DNA from: Edolisoma coerulescens
Lineage: Eukaryota > Chordata > Aves > Passeriformes > Campephagidae
Assembly (NCBI GenBank): GCA_013397115.1
Contig: VWZW01007725.1
Location: 620,245 to 684,244 of the forward strand
Direction: 5' to 3'
DNA length: 64,000 nucleotides
Made by a program: the position numbers and the translations under genes
In this document: one piece after another, positions 47,086 to 59,770 of the stretch
Position numbering within the stretch: the first letter of the stretch is position 1
Layout: each line of letters opens with the position of its first letter
Notes under the pieces: generated by a model
The model's input: the letters and a program-made list of their open reading frames with translations, nothing else
Told to the model about the DNA's origin: nothing
The model's database searches: none

Positions 47086-50000
47086 AAGTTGTGTTCCTCA
47101 GTTATACTCAATTACACCAGAGTATGTATATAAACACATGTAATGCCTGGAAGAGTTTATCCATTTACAGATGTAACATATTGCAAACTGCTAATTTTCC
47201 TCAACAGATGGCTATAGTGGCTCTTCCTGCAGCATAAAAATGATTCTACGAGAGAAGCTGCCTCCTGCTCCTGATCCAAAGACAGGCACATCAACAAGAG
47301 CAGTGAGGAAGGACTTCCCTTTTACTGTCTAGTTATTGCATTTGGAATACAACCAGAAGGTATACCTGCTGTAAGCTGGCTCAGGGCTTCCTAGCAGTGT
47401 GAGAAAAACTGAATTTGTCGATTACACAGCACTGCTCCTGGGGTCACACTGAGCCCAAAACTGGGACAGAGCTTTAACGTCAGGTTGGTCTGTCAGGTAG
47501 AGCAGGAGGAGAAGAAAGGGAGCAGTGGATAGTGCTGTAAGCAGTTGCTCTCTCACTTCGTAGTTGCTCCCCCAACATGCTTGACCCCTTTCTCAGCAAC
47601 AAGCAGAACTCCTATAGCCTCTCAGGACTCTGACAGACAAGGAGCAACCTTGCCCACCCTCAGGGGGGTGATGGGTAATGAACACCTTTACCTGATGGCT
47701 GGAGCCAGTCCTGAGTTCATTCCCTTTGCAATAGAGGTTTAGGGACAACACACTGGGTTCGTACCACTAGTTTAAGTTAGACCCTGAGCCTTTCTTGCCT
47801 TCTTGTCATTTACTTACTTTCTATTTTCTTTCCAAGATCCTTGATCAAATATTTGAAGAGCCACCCATGAGACTTAGGCCAAGCACACATCGCCAATGTC
47901 TCATCTGAATCAGCAAATCTGAATGCAGCTCCAGCTGCAGGCACGAGAAAAGCTGTGACAGCCAAATTATATCTATATGGAGAGTGTTAATTTTTTTCCT
48001 AGATTCATTTCTACTAGCTTATTCTGACTTTCCCCTAGGAAGCTATATCCTACTCCATATTGGGAGTGTTTTGCAATCTCAGTACCACCATACCATGATA
48101 GAATCAGTCTCTGAATAAGCCAGTAGCTATTTTTGGTATCAAATTGATTCACGAAAGAATTGCAGCATGCTGTCAGCAAAAAGTCCTACCAGTGCCAAAT
48201 GTACCGCTGGTGCCAGTGCCGTGCCATTCCTCTGCTGGTGTGTTCATGTTTCCCAGGATCTGTGCTCTACTGAGCTACCAAAGATGGGTCTTAACACATC
48301 AGGACACAGCGCAGCCTCACAGAGATCCTAACCTGGGCCCTGGAAGCAACAGAGCTTTGTCAGCAATGTTATGGTAGACCTACTTCCTTCTGACACAGAA
48401 GACTTTGGCTAAATAACACTTTCAAAAACAAGCTCTAGAAATCCAAGCCACCAAGAATTTTCAAGTGTTTCTCTCCCTCGGGAATTCTTGAGATGTGAGA
48501 AATACCTATGTTGTCAACAAGTGATAAAGATGAGAAGCAAGATACTTGGAATGTCTTTTATAAAACTTTGTCTGACACGATGTTATCCCTTAAGCACTTC
48601 TAAAAGGAACCTATGAGTATACACAAGAGTTATGTCTTACTTTTGAAATCTACAAGTCCCCATCAGTCTTTGTTAGCATATACTGACAATAAAAGGGCAA
48701 AACAAACAATTCAGCTCTGATAGTTATTACAGAACTAGAGGTAGAGGGAAGGGGTTCTCAGCTCCTAAACTGATGCACACAAAAAAAGGAACTCACATAA
48801 TCAGTATTGATGGAAGTCCTACTGCCTACTGCCACACACAAAAACCACCGTAACACCTGCTAGTATTGACATCATCGCCTGGTAGATGAACATTCCATGA
48901 AATTCACATTAGGCAAGCAATACCCCTAAGATCTGGGCACATACTGCACAGGGTTTCACATGCATTCATCTGTCTTTAAAGGACAAATTTATACAAAGTG
49001 CAATAAAGTCCATGAACCACCCACTGCTAACAGAGAGAAAGAAATGCCAATAAGCCAGCAGTGATGGCACTCAAGGCAGAAGAGACGCAAGAGGCTGGTA
49101 TTGAAATCCCAGTCAGATGTTTCCACTCTACAAATGCAACCACTACGGTCAGATTATCTAAGGCATAGCTCTGCATGAATTGAGAGTTGAAAGTCATTCC
49201 CAGGCTTTCTCTCCAGACCTGTGAAACTCTTAATTCCTTCCCTCACCTGCCCTCTGCTGAATATGATTGCTCTTCAAACAGAAACTTATCTACTCTCTTA
49301 CAATGTTTGTTGAAAGACAGTTGCAAAGCACCAGGGACATAAGGAATGGTAGAGCAGGGTCACCATGATATTTCCTAAGAGCACAGAAGAGTAGAACTAG
49401 CCTCAGTAGATATCCCATCATGCCAAATAGGAGTGGTGATAACTAAACTGGGTCCCAAATATTCCATGAGAGATGCCAAGTACTAAAGAAAACACAAAAT
49501 TTAGAACATACTAAAATCTGATTGCTGCTCAGCGCACAAATTAATATCTTCCTTGTTCAAGTATTTATATCTGGATTTTAACTCTGAAAGGATGGCCATG
49601 GGGCTCCTCTATACCTACATGTTTTTGGAATTAGGAAAATGCATGTTGGCAGTAACCAAAATGCAACTGTATCAACAAACAATATTCAAATTGATCTTTG
49701 AATTCTTCAGTGATACAAGGCATTTCCCATGTACTGTATATTTATCTATGTCTTATTCCTCATCTGCGTGGATCCAGTGCAAACAGATCCAATAGTCAGA
49801 GATCTTTTTCATAACTTAAAAAAATTATAATTTCATAATTTCATACAATTACTAGTCTAATGCATGAACACGTCTCAGTGTACACAAGTATAGGGTAGCT
49901 CCGAAATGAAGAGATTTAAAAGGCCTTCCTAAGTATGGAATCCAAGATCTTCACTTTTGTTCCTCTTAACTAGTAGAAGACTCGTTTTTTATTTTCTTCT

Positions 50001-51224
50001 CCAGTGTCAGCAGCCCCCATAGGAAAGGGTGCTTGGAGAGGAAAAGAACAAACAAAAAACCCATACAAAATAATAATAGAGAACATAGGTTATAGTAAAT
50101 GCATATCCTCACAAATCAGCCCATCCAATGCATGTCCATCAAAATCTCACTGACAGATGCCTTTGTAACTTCTTTATGATATCAAACCCAGCCTTGGATA
50201 CCTGTGGAAAAGATGTACTAAAAAATTCTAAAACATTCTGAAAAGATAGCACTTTTACAAGAATTTTGCTGTTTCACTCATAAGCACTCCTTTCCAGTTA
50301 CAAAGATTGCAGCAATTCAGATCTGACCCAGTGAATGATGGATGACACACTTTATACTCCGGAGTCAACATGTAAATGTTACCTATAATTTCTGCCATCT
50401 ACAAAAATTGGGTTATACAATAATGAGGTGCTTGACTGCTGTTGCATTAAGTCTGTAATGAGACTGAATGCAGAGTCATACCATTTAGTGTTTTAAATTG
50501 CTTCAACTTTGGAGTAAATACGTCAACAAAGACCGAGCTGGGATATTAAGTGTAGAGCAGTACATCAAAATAAGATGTTGACTTGCTAATGTTACATGAA
50601 AATTATTTCCATATTTCACTGAAGAATTCTTCAAATGATTCACTTGTGTAATATATTATTAAATGAAGCACACAGAGGCATCTTAAACATTAACTTAATT
50701 GCAGGTAGAAATAACACAGGCAAATATTTAATACTGACTGTAGGAAAACTCCAATTCTTCTCATGAGATTTTTACCATAAGCTAGAAAGCCTGACATGAA
50801 TTACATTTCCTACCTGTGCTGGCTCCTAATTTTACCTTTTACAAGAACATGGGCATTTTACAACATGCTAAGAAAACTGTTTCAGTCAAACGATTACTGC
50901 AGTATTTCTCATTTAGCTACTTCCAGTGTGAAGTTTCAGCTTGCTTTTTCCATTCCTCCCCTTTTTCAGCCTCCAAGCAGCCATGTTCTTTCCATCTGTG
51001 GTAAGTAACCTATGACGATTTCAGACTTCTGCCAAGATTATGCTTCCAAGTGAAACAGGTTGCCCAAGAAAATTCTCAGATCAGTTTGAATATACCTACA
51101 CCATGTTTTGCAATGATACTGCAAAGGAACTCTTTAATTCTCAGTCACTTCGACATCTGACAAGTGCTGCAGCCAAATTGCACTGGGTCATCAATAGAGT
51201 TAATGCAGGCCCATTGTCTAATAA
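47086..51224. other. Non-coding stretch, probable CPNE4 5' intron
   Basis: No gene, RNA gene or transposon recognised. Confidence 0.5.
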
Positions 51225-51545
51225 GAGTAATTTAGGTTGAGAGGGATCTCTGGGAGTTTCTATTTCCCATCCCTAGATCAAAGCAGGTCTGGTGAGCTCT
51301 GGCAGTCTCCAAGGATGAAGATCCCATGAATTCTCTGGGCCTCTCTTCTGGCATTTGACCACCATTTCTGACAACATTTTATTGTTCGTTTTCCTTGTTA
51401 CAGCTTATGCCTGCTGCCAAACATCCTACCACTGTTCCTCCAAGAAAAACCTGGCTGCATCTTCTCAGATGACAGCATTAAGACCACATTCCCTTAGCTT
51501 TCTCCTTGTAAGGCTGAACAAAGCTAGGATCCTTCCAGGACTCCC
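51225..51545 (-). mobile_element. Old, diverged CR1 LINE 3' fragment
   Basis: The order of blocks matches a CR1 3' UTR in minus orientation, though each is worn. The blocks are AGGTTGAGAGGGATCTCTGG, GATCAAAGCAGGTCT, CTCCAAGGATGAAGATCCCA, CTCTGGGCCTCTCTTCTGGC, CATTTGACCACCATTTCTGA, TACAGCTTATGCCTGCTGCC, CTGGCTGCATCTTCTCAGAT and AAGGCTGAACAAAGCTAG. Divergence is clearly higher than in the copies at 19782 or 46806, so the insertion is older and of a different subfamily. Confidence 0.85.
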
Positions 51546-54500
51546 TTTGACTTACTCAGCTGGTATGTCAGAAAGTCTGGTTAACTCAGTTAAAATAATT
51601 TAGGACTAAAAAGGAAAAAGATCACTGCAATTTCCTGCATGGTATGGGCAGAAGACAGGCTTTAGAAAACCACAGTTACATTAAACGAGTAGCATATTCC
51701 TACTGCGACCTGCATCCATAAATGACTTTTCAGAAAGCCATTTGCAATGACAACTGTGGCTGGTCAAACCCTACAAACAAAAATGCAAGCTCTTGAACAC
51801 CTCACTTACACACTGCCTACAGAGTAACTATTAATACAGAGACAAACATCTTTTATGGGGGTGTAGTACTTCCCATGCATTCCTTCAAGGGACACTCAAG
51901 GAAGGTTATACAAATCATTGCAAGTTTAGTCTGGTTGTTATAATGATGTTTCTGAGCAGAAAGGTGGCTTAATAGAATACAGTGATAAATAAGGAGGAGT
52001 GTTTAAAATCTTATCTTTCATTCCTGGTATTTTGAATTCCTGAATAAGTCCTTTCAGTCAGTGAACACATTTTGAACTCAGATAAATGGTATATTGAGAT
52101 TTTTCCCCCCTCAGAATTTTGTTCAATCAAAGATTGTACTGAGAAAATGAAATACTTAAAGTTGCTTTTACTTCCTGACTGTTCAAAATGGGTTCTAATT
52201 TCTGTTTGCCATATTTTCAAGTTAAAGCTTCAATTAAAATTGCTGTGCAATTTTAAGGGTACTAACCTCTTTTGTTTCCTCAGCTTATCTATCTGCTGTC
52301 CAGTACAATTAGTATTTCTCATTACATGAAATTTAGCAGTTTGCTAGAAAAATTTCTGTCTTAGCTTCAGCCTGATGTCCAAAATGAAAACACTTCAAAT
52401 CTGCACATTACATGAAATTGTCTAGGAAAGATAAAAGTAGTTTGGTGACAAGCTTATTGAAACAGACTCCAGTCTGTTTGTTATCAATATCATGATCTTA
52501 GTTTGTTATCCTCTTAAGTTTGTTATCAATATAATACGTTTCTTAATTGCCACATAGATAGCAATTTTTAACTTTGCTGGAACTTGTGTTTTCTGTTAGA
52601 TGCTGTCCTTGCCTTTCCCCAGCAGTTAAAGCAATAACCAAAGAGTCAGCTCAGGGAAAAGCTGTATTTTCTATTGCCTTATTTCCAATATTCTCATCCT
52701 CAGTTTCTTATGTTTAAAAATTGCTTCATGTTTTGTATTTTTCAAAACAATAGCCTCAAACTCCCCTAACATTAAGACAAAAGCTCAACAATTCTGTTGT
52801 TCCCATCTACAAACAGAGAATACTGCCCTTAGAATTAGACAGAGGATCACACAAAAGTTTCCTGTCATAGAAAAAAAACCAGAAAATGCTACCTCAAAAA
52901 CAGCTTTAAGTAAGTAAAAAAAAAAAAAAATAGTTCTGATTATGCTAAGTTTAGTCTAGCAAAGGTTAAAGGCAACAAAATCATCTTTTTAATCTGGCTG
53001 CATGAAAACTCAAAATATTTTGCTCAAATATCATGCCATTTCTCACCTACAACTCAGGCATTTCCATTTTTGCCATGCATGAAATAATTTTATTTAAACC
53101 ATGCTATTTGCAGTGGTGTATTTCAAGAAATGCTAACCCTTCATTCATAATGACCTAAAGTCAGGGATACCCTTGATATTGCCCCTCAATGATCCACAAG
53201 CTGAAAACTCCTAAGCTGACACAGCAGAGGCCCCACATGGGAGGAACTCATCCCTGTTCTGTCACTTCAATGTCTTCTTCATTTACAGTAAAATACCCAA
53301 TATTGCGTACAACTATCAAACAATGTGTAAAACTGCTTTACTTACCTAACAGCCAGCAGTCAGCCAGCTTACATGACAGCAAACCCAACTCTTTACAGGA
53401 AAGAAGAAACCATTTCAATCAAGCCTGGCTTAGCCAGTAGTCGGATGTGATCTTACCCAGTACTGAACTGGCAAGTATTTGTTACCACTTCGTCAGCAAA
53501 ATCAGGACCTGACATCAAGAGAAACGGAGCACTTCTTTGCATTTGAATAACACAATGTGTTTTGTTCTAAGAGGCTGAAGGGACCACCCAACGAGTGAGC
53601 TGATTGAAACTACCCCAGTGCAGAATGCCAAACTGCACCTCAGTTTCTCAACCGCCAACCTCTGTGTCCAAGGACTTGACATTCCCAAACAGCAAATAAC
53701 TCAAAGACCACACTGTTCCTCATTTTTCCCATCTGTTAATAAGGATGGAGTGGTCCTGCTTCTGTCCTGGTCTGATGCTGTTGAAAGACTAGGCTGAGGA
53801 AACCACTGATGTGTGCTACACTTTGCTACGTCATTCTAGTCTCTGCCCATTCTAGTTTTAAGCTTTCTGCTTTCTTTTCCTCTACCACTCATCTCAAATG
53901 TCCCATCACACACAGCTGTCACTGAAGTTCAAACCACACGGAGACAGGTGAATCCCTCAGGTAATTAAGTTTTGGCTTCATATAACACTATGACTATCAG
54001 AATTCAAACATTTGGGTAATGCAATTTATGGTGGAAAGGGTGTGGAAAATAGGAGAGATGTATTAGCTGGTGGTTTGTTGCACTACAAAACTATTAGCAC
54101 TTACTTGTGCCTGTCCAGTTCGTTCCTACCACTGCTCAGATAAGCTCACAAAAGCCCATATACCTCTGCCTGATTACAGGCAGACCACAAATATGCCTGT
54201 GAGTACGGTGTTTACCGGTGACACAGAGGGAGGAAGCAGCACCTTTGGCCAGCTGTCTCCCTACTGATCATGAGGAGTCAAGACAGGCATCTGTTCTACA
54301 AACCACATTTTAAAATAAGGGAAAATATCTTCAGTTGGAAGGTCAATTCCACAATGTCCTTCATGCAGCCCATGCTTACCCGAACAACCTGTAGGATTTC
54401 CTATACTCCTCCACCTTATATGAGCAAATTTTTAGGTACAAATTACTGCACTGGATCCTACTTCACTAATTCCAATTCAAAACATAGCCCCCCCACAAAG

Positions 54501-56172
54501 TAATGAAGCTCATTTATCAACCTGTTGCCTGAGGGACTCAGAGATGACCTCCAAGTAATCACAAGATAGACAATGACCCTGCCTATTCAAAAACAGGACA
54601 GTCTTTACAAACCACAAAAGGTAAGACTAAAGCTAGTTTTCCCTTTTTACCTCAAAATAAAAGATCCAAACCAAAACCAAACTCTTGTATTCAGAGAAGA
54701 TATGAGGTCTAAATACACAGTTGCTGTGACTGAACAAGCTCCTGTGAAATTGGAGAGAAGCTATTTTTTTTCCAGTAGCCAGTGCTCTTTCCCAAGGGTA
54801 AGATTTGGAATACTCATTTTATCTTCTACTCCCAAAAGAGTACCCACATGCTCTTTGGTTAGAAAAGAGGTATTTGGCACAATAGCTCATCTTGCCAATT
54901 ATCAAAACGGACCAGCTGCTTCCCTTTTGGAGTGACAGTGAGGTTGGAGTGGCTGGGACTTCCACAGTCACACTGACCACAGACAAAATCCTTGTCACCT
55001 CCAGAGCCAAAAGCTTAGAGCTGATACAGGGAGTATTTTTCCAAAGATATATTGTGCTAGAAAAGTACAAAATACCCAAGAGGCACCTTTTCATTCCCCT
55101 AGATCAGTTATTCTATGGTACTTAGTGGGACTATTGACACAGTGGCCATAGCATGGCCAAAGAGGACCACAAAAGCCATGAGAGAGGTAAGAAAAGGACA
55201 CAAACCATTAGAGATTAGTTATGAATATAGCAAGGTGTTCCTGTCCCAAATAGCCCTGTCGTGGCAGCTCAGACATGTAACATGCTGCAGGATTGAGACT
55301 CTTGAGAAGATAAGAAGCCAATGTTCCCCTCAAAAAAACACAATAAGCAATGGTTTCTCATTAAACCCTTCCAGAAATTCTGTCTCTGACTTTCTTTTTC
55401 TATTTATTTTTCTTTGACAAATTTATCACAGTCCTTCTGTCCCAGCTCCACCTTGGCCAGCTTCCCAACCTTTTTTGACAGCACTGCAATGTCACTCCTA
55501 TTTCCAGCTACGGACAGTAGAGCCTGCTGGTCTAGAATAAGATTTTCTAGAAGAGAGGTGAAATGAAGAGAACACACAGTGTGGCCCTAACATTTTCTCT
55601 CTCCAGCACAAATTAGAAAGTAGATCTGGACTGCTGAGTCAAATGTATTCTGTAAATTTCCCTGCATCTGCTCCAAAGAGAGTGATGATTACTACAGGTG
55701 ACCATAATTATACCAGGCCCATCTGTCTTCACTCAAAAAAGAGAAGAAATGTCTCCATATTTTCCCTTCAGAGCAACATGGAACAGAACTTTAATAAAAC
55801 AGGTACTGAGATTTTGGTCATATAAGGTCAAACCAGAAAGAAGAAATAACATCCACTGTCTGGTCACAAGTATGCAATAAAAATGGAAATCAGTGTTTAT
55901 GGAAGAATGCTATTTGCTACTTAAATTTTATTGAACAGCAAATACACTGAGCAGATCACCACTTTCTTCATGGACATTCTGCAAACATAGGGAGAGACAT
56001 CACATAAAGTATCCATTCAAAACTATTTGCTCAGTTAATATTTCATGGCTATAGGAGTAGAATTTCTTCAGTGTTTCTGCAGGATTCTAGTGGCTCTCCA
56101 AACCGGAGTCTTCCCTCATATATCAAGGTGTTCCAGTGATTTACATGAGAGCCTTAGCCCCAGCAGACATGC
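51546..56172. other. Non-coding stretch, probable CPNE4 5' intron
   Basis: No gene or transposon recognised. It holds a 15-base A run at 52916-52930 and a small local duplication of GTTTGTTATC at 52476-52532. The 120-codon plus-strand frame at 54573-54935 has no recognisable domain. Confidence 0.5.
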
Positions 56173-56445
56173 TGTGCTGTTTTGGGCTGGGATTAAGCTA
56201 ATTTTCCTCACAGTGGCTAGTATGGGGCTATGTTTTGTTTTGCAAAAACTGTGTTGATAATAAGAGGGAAGTTTTTTTTTATTGCTGAGCAGGGCTTACA
56301 CAGAGTCAAAGCCTTTTCTGATCCTCACACCACCCCACCAGTGAGTGGGCTGGTATTCACATGGAGCTGGGAGGGGACACAGCCAGGACAGCTGACCTCC
56401 ACTGACCAAAGGGATATCCTGTACCATATGGCATCATGCTCAGCA

Positions 56446-56451
56446 TATAAA
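56446..56451 (+). promoter_or_regulatory. TATA box of the solo LTR
   Basis: TATAAA in the middle of the LTR, upstream of the expected U3/R border and about 176 bases before the polyadenylation signal. Confidence 0.8.
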
Positions 56452-56626
56452 GCAGGGACAAGAAGAAGGAAGGCAAAGGCATTTTGGAGCGATGGTGTTT
56501 GTTTTCCCAAGCAACCATTACATGTGATGGAGCCCTGCTTTCCTGGGGATGGCTGAACACCTCCCTGTCCATGGCAAATGGATTCCTTATTTTGCTTTGC
56601 TTGCGTGCGCAGCTTTCACTTCACCC

Positions 56627-56632
56627 ATTAAA
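56627..56632 (+). terminator. Polyadenylation signal of the solo LTR
   Basis: ATTAAA followed by a T-rich stretch, in the position expected for the R region. It could in principle end or truncate plus-strand (antisense) transcripts. Confidence 0.75.
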
Positions 56633-56750
56633 CTGTCTTTTTCTCAACCCATGAGTTTTATTCACTTTTACTCTTCCAATTCTCTCTCCCATCCCACTGG
56701 GGTGAGCAGCTGTGTAGTGCTTAGCTGCCAGCTGGGGTTAAACCACGACA

Positions 56751-58939
56751 GCTGCTGCACACTGAGAAAGCAGATCAGACCCTTACAGTGAGTTTGCAAC
56801 ATACGTATGGAAGTAGTAAGCGCATGTCAGAGGAAGGACTCTCTTGAAGCAACTGTTTTTAAAAAGCTCAAAATAATTTTATGCTTCTTTTTACAGCAAT
56901 AATCTTTTAATTAAAAGTTAAGCAGTACAGCTACAAAGACTTCCAAGATCCTGAACATTCTCTCAAGTGATATCCTAAGGCTTAAGTATTGTGAATCTTC
57001 CATCACAATTACACACAGCTTATACTACTTACCAAATGCTTTGTTCTTTTCAATTCCCTTGATTATAAAAGGAATTGATTTTTTTTACCTAATTTTACAT
57101 CCTTCACATCACTTTAAACTGCATTACTAGATTGGAACATAAATCTTCACTGTTTGGGGTTTTTTTTCACCTAAGGAGAAGTCTAATAACTGCATCAAAG
57201 ATCACACTTGAACAATGAAGCATCCAAATGTTTAAAAATCAGAAAAAACCCATGATGTTTTAAAATAATATTTTTTAGTATAACACTTTGCTTTATATTA
57301 TTTAGTGTCTGAAAAAAAATGCAAGAAGGAAAAGGTTTTGAAACTAAATGGAACTGTACTGAAATCCTTCTTTTATGTGTCTTCCTATCAATGAAGTCTT
57401 TGGAAAAGGAAAAAATTCAAGTCCAAATTTTGTCTGAATTTGAAGCCCACTCTAAACTCTACTGAAGACAATGTAAAGATGTCATTCATATAACAGGGCT
57501 GTAGAGTCCCTGTATTCACTTGCTTTTGCAGCATTTGACCTTTCCTACAGGCAAGCTATGGAGTGAGTCACCCACAAACCCATTTGCTCTCAAAAAGAGT
57601 GGTAAAGTTGCCACCAAAGATGGCAAAGACTCTCCTGTTGCACAACTGTCACAGAAACAAAGGCATATGAACACTTCAAAAAAACAAGTGTCATAACACA
57701 CACAAACTAGAAGGCTCAATTAAGTTATTAATACAGCATATTTCGTTCTGGCATTTCCTGACCCTCAAGTCCTTGGCTTTGCTTTTCAAAGCAAGGAGCT
57801 ACTACATGAAATATGCCAGAGCTATCCAGAAAGCAAACCATAAGCACAGAGTCCATCCAACAAACACTTGGTGGTACAAAACACAGGCATCAGCAAGACA
57901 GAGGGGTTTTTATGGCACAGGTACCTGCTGCTCATGGTGAAGTGGAACCTCACAGCAGCAGTAGACTTTCCTGTCTGCTACAGGCCATAGCAAAGTAAAG
58001 GCTGTGCCAAAACACACTCCATGGCAGTGGGGTCTGCACAAAGGAGCTTTGCCCATCCACTCTCAGTTCCTGTCAGGAGAGCAATTATTCCCAGACAATG
58101 GCTGCTGGCACAGGCATACGGTGCTTGGACCTGTGCAGCAAGTACACTAAATGCAAAAGCTCTTCTGCCAGAAAGCACAGCAAGAGCAGCAGAGGTGATA
58201 GGAGGCAAGCATTTCATTAGCAAAGGGTCTGTTCATTGGTAACTCTGCTATAAATTATAGACATAGAGCAATTAAAAAAAAAAAAAAAAAGAAGAAACCT
58301 CAGGTCCTATTCCAGACTGTAGCACAGCTATACACTGCTCATTTATGCATCCTTCCTGTTTTCTGCCACCTCCCTGTCTCTTTTCTACCCTTAGCTCACT
58401 TTCAATTTCTGCTCTTCATTTGAGCTAACATCACCAATCTTCTACCAAACTTCGTTGTTCAAGTAGCTTCCAGTCTTGAGTGCTTCTCAACCCACACTGC
58501 TCTCTCCACAAACAGTTCTTTTGTTTTGGTTTGGGGGTTTTTGGATTTCTTTTTTGGGGCGGGGTTTTGGGAGGAAGGAGAACAACACACCGGTTGGTTT
58601 GTTTCAAAAATAAACTCTTCCTTGCCTTTTGCTCCCCTCACTCAAATCATCTTGCTCAGGAGGCTCTCTGTCATCTTCCTATCTAACCCTTTAGGACTGT
58701 ATTTCATGTATCTGAGTTCAGACCTTGTCCTTACCACAGCACCAGTCTCTTCCCTGTTCTCACCTACTCATCCAAGCTCTTTCCAAATACAACCAAAGTG
58801 TTGCCGAGCCCTTCCAACTTCCTTGCCTAGTGTACAGCTCTCCTTTTTCCAGAAGTTGATCTGTTAGTTTCTCTTCTCAAACACAGCTCTCACTCCTTTT
58901 TGCCAAGAGAGGAAAGACAAACTTGAACTAACTGGTAAA
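56751..58939. other. Non-coding stretch, probable CPNE4 5' intron or upstream sequence
   Basis: No gene or transposon recognised. A 17-base A run lies at 58274-58290, with no recognisable retroposed sequence before it. A G/T-rich low-complexity stretch lies at about 58519-58571. Confidence 0.5.
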
Positions 58940-59770
58940 AACAGACAAGGAGAAAACTGAGGTACTCAACTTTTATTTGTCTCAGTCTTCGTTGGCAGTC
59001 TATTCCTGTATCTCTAATGTGGATGGCCTGCAAGACAGGGATCGAGGGAGCAAAGTCCCTCCCACTCTAGGAGGAGATCATGTTTGTGGCCACCTGAGGA
59101 ATCTGAACATGCATAAGTCTGTGGAAGCTGAAAGATGCATCACAGAGTCCTGAAGGAATTGGTTGATGTAGTTGCCAAACCATTCTCCATGATATTTGAA
59201 AAGTCATGGCAGTCAAGAGAAGTCCCAAGTGACTGGATACTCATCTTTAAAAAGGGTAGAAAGGAGGACCGTGGGAACTACCAACCTGTCAGCCTCACCT
59301 CTGTGCCTGGGAAGATCTTGGAACAGATCCTCCTAGAAGCTGTGCTAAGGCACAGGGAGAACAGGGAGCTGATTTAGGATAGCCAGCACGGCCTCACCAA
59401 GGGCAGGTCCTGCCTGACCAGCCCAGTGGCCTTCTGTGATGGAGCAAATACATCAGTGGACAAGGAAAAGATCTATGGACATCAACTGTCTGGAGTTCTG
59501 TAAGGCCTTTGTCAGGGTTCCCCAAATATCCTTCTCTCTAAATTGGAGAGATACAGATTTGATAGATGGACTGTTCAATGGATGAGGAATTGGCCGGATG
59601 GTCACATCCAGACAGTAGTGTCCACAGCTTGATGTCCAGATGGAAATCAGTGACAAATGGTGTCCGTTAGGAGTCCCAATATGGAGAGAGACATTCAGAG
59701 GAATGGAACACCTCTCCTGTGAGAAAAGGCTGAGGAAATTCCTTCATCTACAACACAGAGAACCTAGTCT
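58940..59770 (+). mobile_element. CR1 LINE fragment, N-terminal part of the reverse-transcriptase region, rearranged
   Basis: In plus orientation it starts near CTGAGGTACTCAAC and the following sequence matches the CR1 ORF2 segment just before and into reverse transcriptase. The frame at 59135-59377 holds the typical KKGRKEDRGNYQPVSLTS and PGKILEQILL motifs and stops at a TAG where the intact ORF continues. The next frame resumes as DSQHGLTKGRSCL. After about 59660 the match jumps to a far downstream CR1 segment around GGAACACCTCTCCTGTGAGA, so the active-site region is deleted. The terminal 3' repeats are absent. It is a dead copy, antisense to CPNE4. Confidence 0.93.

Larger units (their letters stand above)
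56173..56750 (+). mobile_element. Solitary endogenous retrovirus LTR
   Basis: A 578-base unit that begins TGTGCTGTTTTGG and ends GGTTAAACCACGACA. The termini are imperfect inverted repeats bounded by TG and CA, as expected of a retroviral LTR. Inside, in the right order and spacing, are a TATA box and an ATTAAA polyadenylation signal. I recognise the sequence as an LTR common in bird genomes, but I do not assign a family name. No retroviral internal region lies on either side, so it is a solo LTR left by recombination between two LTRs. No clean target-site duplication is visible: the 5 flanking bases are CATGC and GCTGC. It is antisense to CPNE4. Confidence 0.9.

Noticed and set aside
54573..54935. 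120-codon plus-strand frame
   Set aside because: No recognisable domain or splice context; chance-length frame.
56168..56755. Target-site duplication around the solo LTR
   Set aside because: The flanks CATGC and GCTGC agree at only 3 of 5 positions, which is not enough to claim a duplication.
58274..58290. 17-base A run as the tail of a processed pseudogene
   Set aside because: No coding or RNA-like sequence precedes it and no target-site duplication was visible.
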